Source: Chloroflexota bacterium
Lineage (GTDB): Bacteria; Chloroflexota; Anaerolineae; Fen-1058
Assembly: GCA_016219235.1 (NCBI GenBank)
Contig: JACRBO010000245.1
Span: 1-15,715, forward strand
Direction of reading: 5' to 3'
Length of the DNA stretch: 15,715 bases
The position numbers and the translations under genes are program-made. Position 1 is the stretch's first letter, and every line of letters begins with the position of its first letter. Below the pieces are notes generated by a model. It did not search any database. It had not been told where the DNA came from and was given only the letters and a program-made list of their open reading frames with translations. This document shows positions 13,595 to 15,715 of the stretch, in pieces.

Positions 13595-14425
13595 ATGTCG
13601 GCTTCTCCTGCGCCTGTCGATTCCGATTCCGTTTCCGATCTCCCCACTTCACCCTGGTCGCGTCTGCCCCGCGCGTTGTTTGCGGGCGGCCTGCTCTCCA
13701 TCGTGGCCGTGTTTGTGACTGTGCCGCCGGAGTCGTGGCTGGGCAAAGCCAAATGGATTGGCTACGCCTTGTGCCATCAAATGCCCGATCGGTCGTTCAT
13801 CGCCCACGAGCATCAGTATCCCTTGTGCGCGCGCTGCACGGGTATGTATCTGGGTTTCATCACGGGGATCATTTTCCTGCTGTTGCGCGGCCGCACCAAA
13901 GCCGCCCGGCTGCCGCCGGAACCGATCGTCGTGCTGCTGGTAGGCTTCATCGTCATCATGGGCATCGATGGCGTGAACTCCACCATCTCAATCATCCCCG
14001 GCGCGCCGCAGCTGTATCACACCACGAATGTCATTCGCCTCATCACGGGCACGCTGTACGGCCTGGCGTTGAGCGCGCTGTTTCCGCCCGTTTTCAACTC
14101 CGCCATCTGGGCCGAACCCAGCGGCGAGCGCACGATCAAGAACTGGCGCGAACTCGGCCTGATCCTGATCGTAGTCGCCATCGAGATCGCGATTGTGCTG
14201 GCCTTCACTGATCAGATGTTGATCCCGGTCTCGGTCATCACGATTGGCGGCATTCTACTGCTGTTGTCGCTGCTCAACTCCGTGATCATGCTCAGCGTGC
14301 GGAAGATGGAAAACGCCGTCAACACGTGGCGGCAACTGGCGCTGCCGATGCTGTTCGGGCTGGCGCTGGGCCTCATCGAGATCACGGCGCTGGTCGCCAT
14401 GCGCGTCTCGATCGGCGTGGGCTGA
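13595..14425 (+). CDS. DUF2085 family membrane protein
   Basis: A 276-residue membrane protein with the DUF2085 pattern: C60-H61-Q in LCHQMPDRSF, then PLCARCTGMYLGF with C78xxC81 at the start of the next helix. Seven hydrophobic segments are visible at about 27-43, 82-97, 109-125, 144-163, 187-204, 208-233 and 248-269. The conserved Cys and His residues lie near one membrane face and could bind metal or form disulfides, but the family's function is unknown. The first 20 residues are Ser/Asp/Pro-rich and likely cytoplasmic. The ribosome binding site is weak (AAAGG, about seven bases upstream). It lies 77 bases after the FG-GAP gene and has its own promoter, so the two need not be linked. Confidence 0.87.
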   Translation: MSASPAPVDSDSVSDLPTSPWSRLPRALFAGGLLSIVAVFVTVPPESWLGKAKWIGYALCHQMPDRSFIAHEHQYPLCARCTGMYLGFITGIIFLLLRGRTKAARLPPEPIVVLLVGFIVIMGIDGVNSTISIIPGAPQLYHTTNVIRLITGTLYGLALSALFPPVFNSAIWAEPSGERTIKNWRELGLILIVVAIEIAIVLAFTDQMLIPVSVITIGGILLLLSLLNSVIMLSVRKMENAVNTWRQLALPMLFGLALGLIEITALVAMRVSIGVG

Positions 14426-14456
14426 AAGTGTAACGCAAATTTAACCGTCGCCCCAC

Positions 14457-14486
14457 TTGCGCAGATATATGCTTTTGGTCTACAAT
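14457..14486 (+). promoter_or_regulatory. Promoter of the Gly-rich membrane protein gene
   Basis: TTGCGC (14457-14462) and TACAAT (14481-14486) are spaced 18 bases apart. The predicted start site is near 14493, leaving about 25 bases of leader that contain the ribosome binding site AGAGGAG. Confidence 0.55.
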
Positions 14487-14517
14487 AGGCTATCTCATAC
14501 GCAAGAGGAGAACTACC

Positions 14518-14952
14518 ATGCAAGGCGGACAGTTTCAGTTCAAGCTCGACAAGACGAATTTGATCAAAGCCGGAACGATTCCCGTCATCGCGGCGGCGAT
14601 CGGTGGTGCGTTGTGGCTGCTCGGCGCTCTGGGTGGCATTGTCGGTATTCTGTTTTGGGCTGTGGCGGCCTTCGCCGGATATTGGTATGTCAATCTAGTC
14701 ATCAACGAAAATCCCCGACCCACGATCGTGGACGTAGCCGTTAACGGCGCCATTCTGGGCGCGGTCGTCGGTCTGGTCTATGGCGTCGTCTCGATGATTG
14801 CCATCGGCATTCGCTTCAGCGGCATTCTGGGCCTGGGTTTTGCCTACGGGATCGGCGACGTGCTAGGCGATTTGATCCGTGGCGGCGTCGGCGGCGCAAT
14901 TGCAGCGGCCGGCTGGTATGCCTACAAGACCGGCATGATCAAGACCAAGTAA
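14518..14952 (+). CDS. Gly/Ala-rich small membrane protein of unknown function
   Basis: The 144-residue protein begins with a short polar segment (MQGGQFQFKLDKTN) and then has four hydrophobic stretches, at about 17-36, 39-62, 73-97 and 119-136. Small residues dominate (IGGALWLLGALGGIVG, GVGGAIAAAGWYAYK), as in tightly packed membrane proteins. I cannot match it to a named family; YIP1-like or DUF-type membrane proteins are possible. AGAGGAG lies eight bases upstream of the ATG, so the start is well supported. It has its own promoter and a strong terminator, which makes it a single-gene unit. Nothing in the sequence points to a substrate or catalytic activity. Confidence 0.8.
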   Translation: MQGGQFQFKLDKTNLIKAGTIPVIAAAIGGALWLLGALGGIVGILFWAVAAFAGYWYVNLVINENPRPTIVDVAVNGAILGAVVGLVYGVVSMIAIGIRFSGILGLGFAYGIGDVLGDLIRGGVGGAIAAAGWYAYKTGMIKTK

Positions 14953-14975
14953 TCGACATTTGTGAAGTTGCCTAC

Positions 14976-15005
14976 AGCCCGATCCTGACTGGATCGGGCT
15001 ATTTT
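14976..15005 (+). terminator. Terminator after the Gly-rich membrane protein gene
   Basis: AGCCCGATCC (14976-14985) and GGATCGGGCT (14991-15000) form a perfect 10-bp GC-rich stem with a TGACT loop, followed by ATTTTGT. It ends only six bases before the extended -10 of uvrC, so its right arm occupies the uvrC -35 position. Confidence 0.9.
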
Positions 15006-15010
15006 GTCTG

Positions 15011-15019
15011 TGTTACAAT
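15011..15019 (+). promoter_or_regulatory. Extended -10 promoter of uvrC
   Basis: TGT-TACAAT (15011-15019) is the same nine bases as the zur promoter's extended -10. The -35 position (14991-14996, GGATCG) is part of the terminator stem and does not match. The predicted start site near 15026 leaves only two or three bases before the uvrC ATG at 15029. Confidence 0.6.
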
Positions 15020-15028
15020 TTCCTCGTC

Positions 15029-15715
15029 ATGCCCACCGAAAAAGTCGCCGAAAAACTCAAGACGCTGCCCACCCGGCCCGGCGTCTATCAATACTTCGAT
15101 GCCAACGGCAAGCTGATCTACGTCGGCAAGGCGATCAATCTGCGCAACCGCGTCCGATCGTACTTCCATACGACCGTGGATTCCACCAAGACCCAGCGCC
15201 TCGTCGCCGAGATCGCCGATCTGGAATGGATCATCACCGATTCCGAGTTGGAAGCGCTGCTGCTGGAATCGAATCTGATCAAGCGGCACAAGCCGCACTT
15301 CAACATCCGCCTGAAAGACGACAAGCGCTATCCGTACATCAAGGTCGAGTGGCAGAATCCCTTTCCCAAGGTGCTGACCGTGCGCAAGATGGTGCAGGAC
15401 GGCGCGCGCTATTACGGGCCGTTCACCAACGCCGGTCACGTCTACGCCACCCTCGATACGCTGCGCCGCGCCTTTCCCTACCTCACCTGCGATCGCGAGA
15501 TCACCGGCCAAGACAAGCGCGCCTGTCTGTACTACGACATCAAATTGTGCAGCGGGCCGTGCATCGGCGCGGTGACGCAAGCCGAATATCGCGCCACGCT
15601 CGATCAACTATGCCACTTTCTGGAAGGCAAGACCGACGGCCTCGTAATCGACCTCGAACACAAGATGACCAACGCCGCCGAGGCGATGCACTTTGAAGCC
15701 GCCGCCCAGTATCGC
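15029..15715 (+). CDS. uvrC: Excinuclease ABC subunit C (UvrC), N-terminal part
   Basis: The first 229 residues of UvrC, the nuclease of nucleotide excision repair that cuts on both sides of UvrAB-marked damage. The N-terminal GIY-YIG domain is complete: PGVY (17-20), IYVGKA (30-35), R41, E80 in LLLESNLIK and N92. It makes the 3' incision. The next region carries four cysteines, C154, C166, C174 and C178 (TCDRE, ACLYYD, LCSGPC), in the positions reported as iron-sulfur ligands in E. coli UvrC. The UVR UvrB-binding segment begins at about 204 and is cut by the window end; the RNase H-like and HhH domains lie beyond. The ATG at 15029 has no Shine-Dalgarno, consistent with leaderless translation. 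Confidence 0.96.
   Translation, partial: MPTEKVAEKLKTLPTRPGVYQYFDANGKLIYVGKAINLRNRVRSYFHTTVDSTKTQRLVAEIADLEWIITDSELEALLLESNLIKRHKPHFNIRLKDDKRYPYIKVEWQNPFPKVLTVRKMVQDGARYYGPFTNAGHVYATLDTLRRAFPYLTCDREITGQDKRACLYYDIKLCSGPCIGAVTQAEYRATLDQLCHFLEGKTDGLVIDLEHKMTNAAEAMHFEAAAQYR

Noticed and set aside
14999..15607. A 202-codon minus-strand open frame opposite uvrC
   Set aside because: Antisense shadow of a strongly conserved gene with no start signal of its own.
15004..15696. A 230-codon open frame overlapping uvrC
   Set aside because: The frame starting at 15029 gives complete GIY-YIG and Cys motifs of UvrC; the other frame has no recognisable domain.
1..15715. CRISPR array, tRNA, rRNA, riboswitch, transposase or phage genes
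   Set aside because: No evenly spaced direct repeats beyond the two-copy element after zur, no cloverleaf or rRNA signature, and no transposase or integrase motif was seen on either strand.

Overview
The window looks like chromosomal DNA of a Chloroflexota bacterium, probably of the Anaerolineae/Caldilineae type. The evidence is a GC-rich genome, lipobox-bearing ABC-transporter binding proteins, a secreted FG-GAP protein ending in the VYLPLLRK-type tail common in that phylum, and short palindromic repeats between genes. This placement is inference from sequence character, not a database match. Genes are densely packed and no gap exceeds about 200 bases. I see no rRNA, tRNA, CRISPR array, insertion sequence or phage gene.

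Region 1 (1-2971, minus strand) is a spermidine/putrescine-type ABC transporter operon in the order potA-potB-potC-potD. Only the lipoprotein signal peptide of the PotD-like binding protein lies inside the window. A good sigma70-type promoter sits 65-93 bases upstream of potA.

Region 2 (3091-6934, plus strand) is a zinc-uptake locus: a Fur-family regulator (best read as Zur), then znuA, znuC and znuB. A 23-bp perfect palindrome lies just downstream of the zur promoter and contains the actinobacterial-type Zur box. Zur therefore probably represses its own gene and, by read-through, the transporter. ZnuA is about 130 residues longer than usual because an extra domain is inserted just before the His-rich metal loop. 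Palindromic repeats follow zur and separate znuC from znuB.

Region 3 (6970-8359) is a small accessory stretch: a minus-strand lipoprotein of unknown function, a 45-residue membrane peptide, and a two-gene toxin-antitoxin module (small antitoxin plus ParE/RelE-type toxin). The module has its own extended -10 promoter, an overlapping 10-bp inverted-repeat operator and a strong terminator.

Region 4 (8401-11352, minus strand) is a housekeeping operon: rplI (ribosomal protein bL9 with an Ala-rich tail), a RodZ-like HTH/transmembrane/DUF4115 protein, and rimO (ribosomal protein S12 methylthiotransferase). A hairpin with a T-run lies just before rimO.

Region 5 (11532-15715, plus strand) holds a secreted FG-GAP/VCBS propeller protein with a DUF11-like domain, a DUF2085 membrane protein, a Gly-rich small membrane protein, a terminator, and the first 229 residues of UvrC. 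The predicted uvrC start site lies only 2-3 bases before the ATG.

Five promoters share the pattern TGN-TAYAAT (extended -10), which suggests a common promoter style in this organism.
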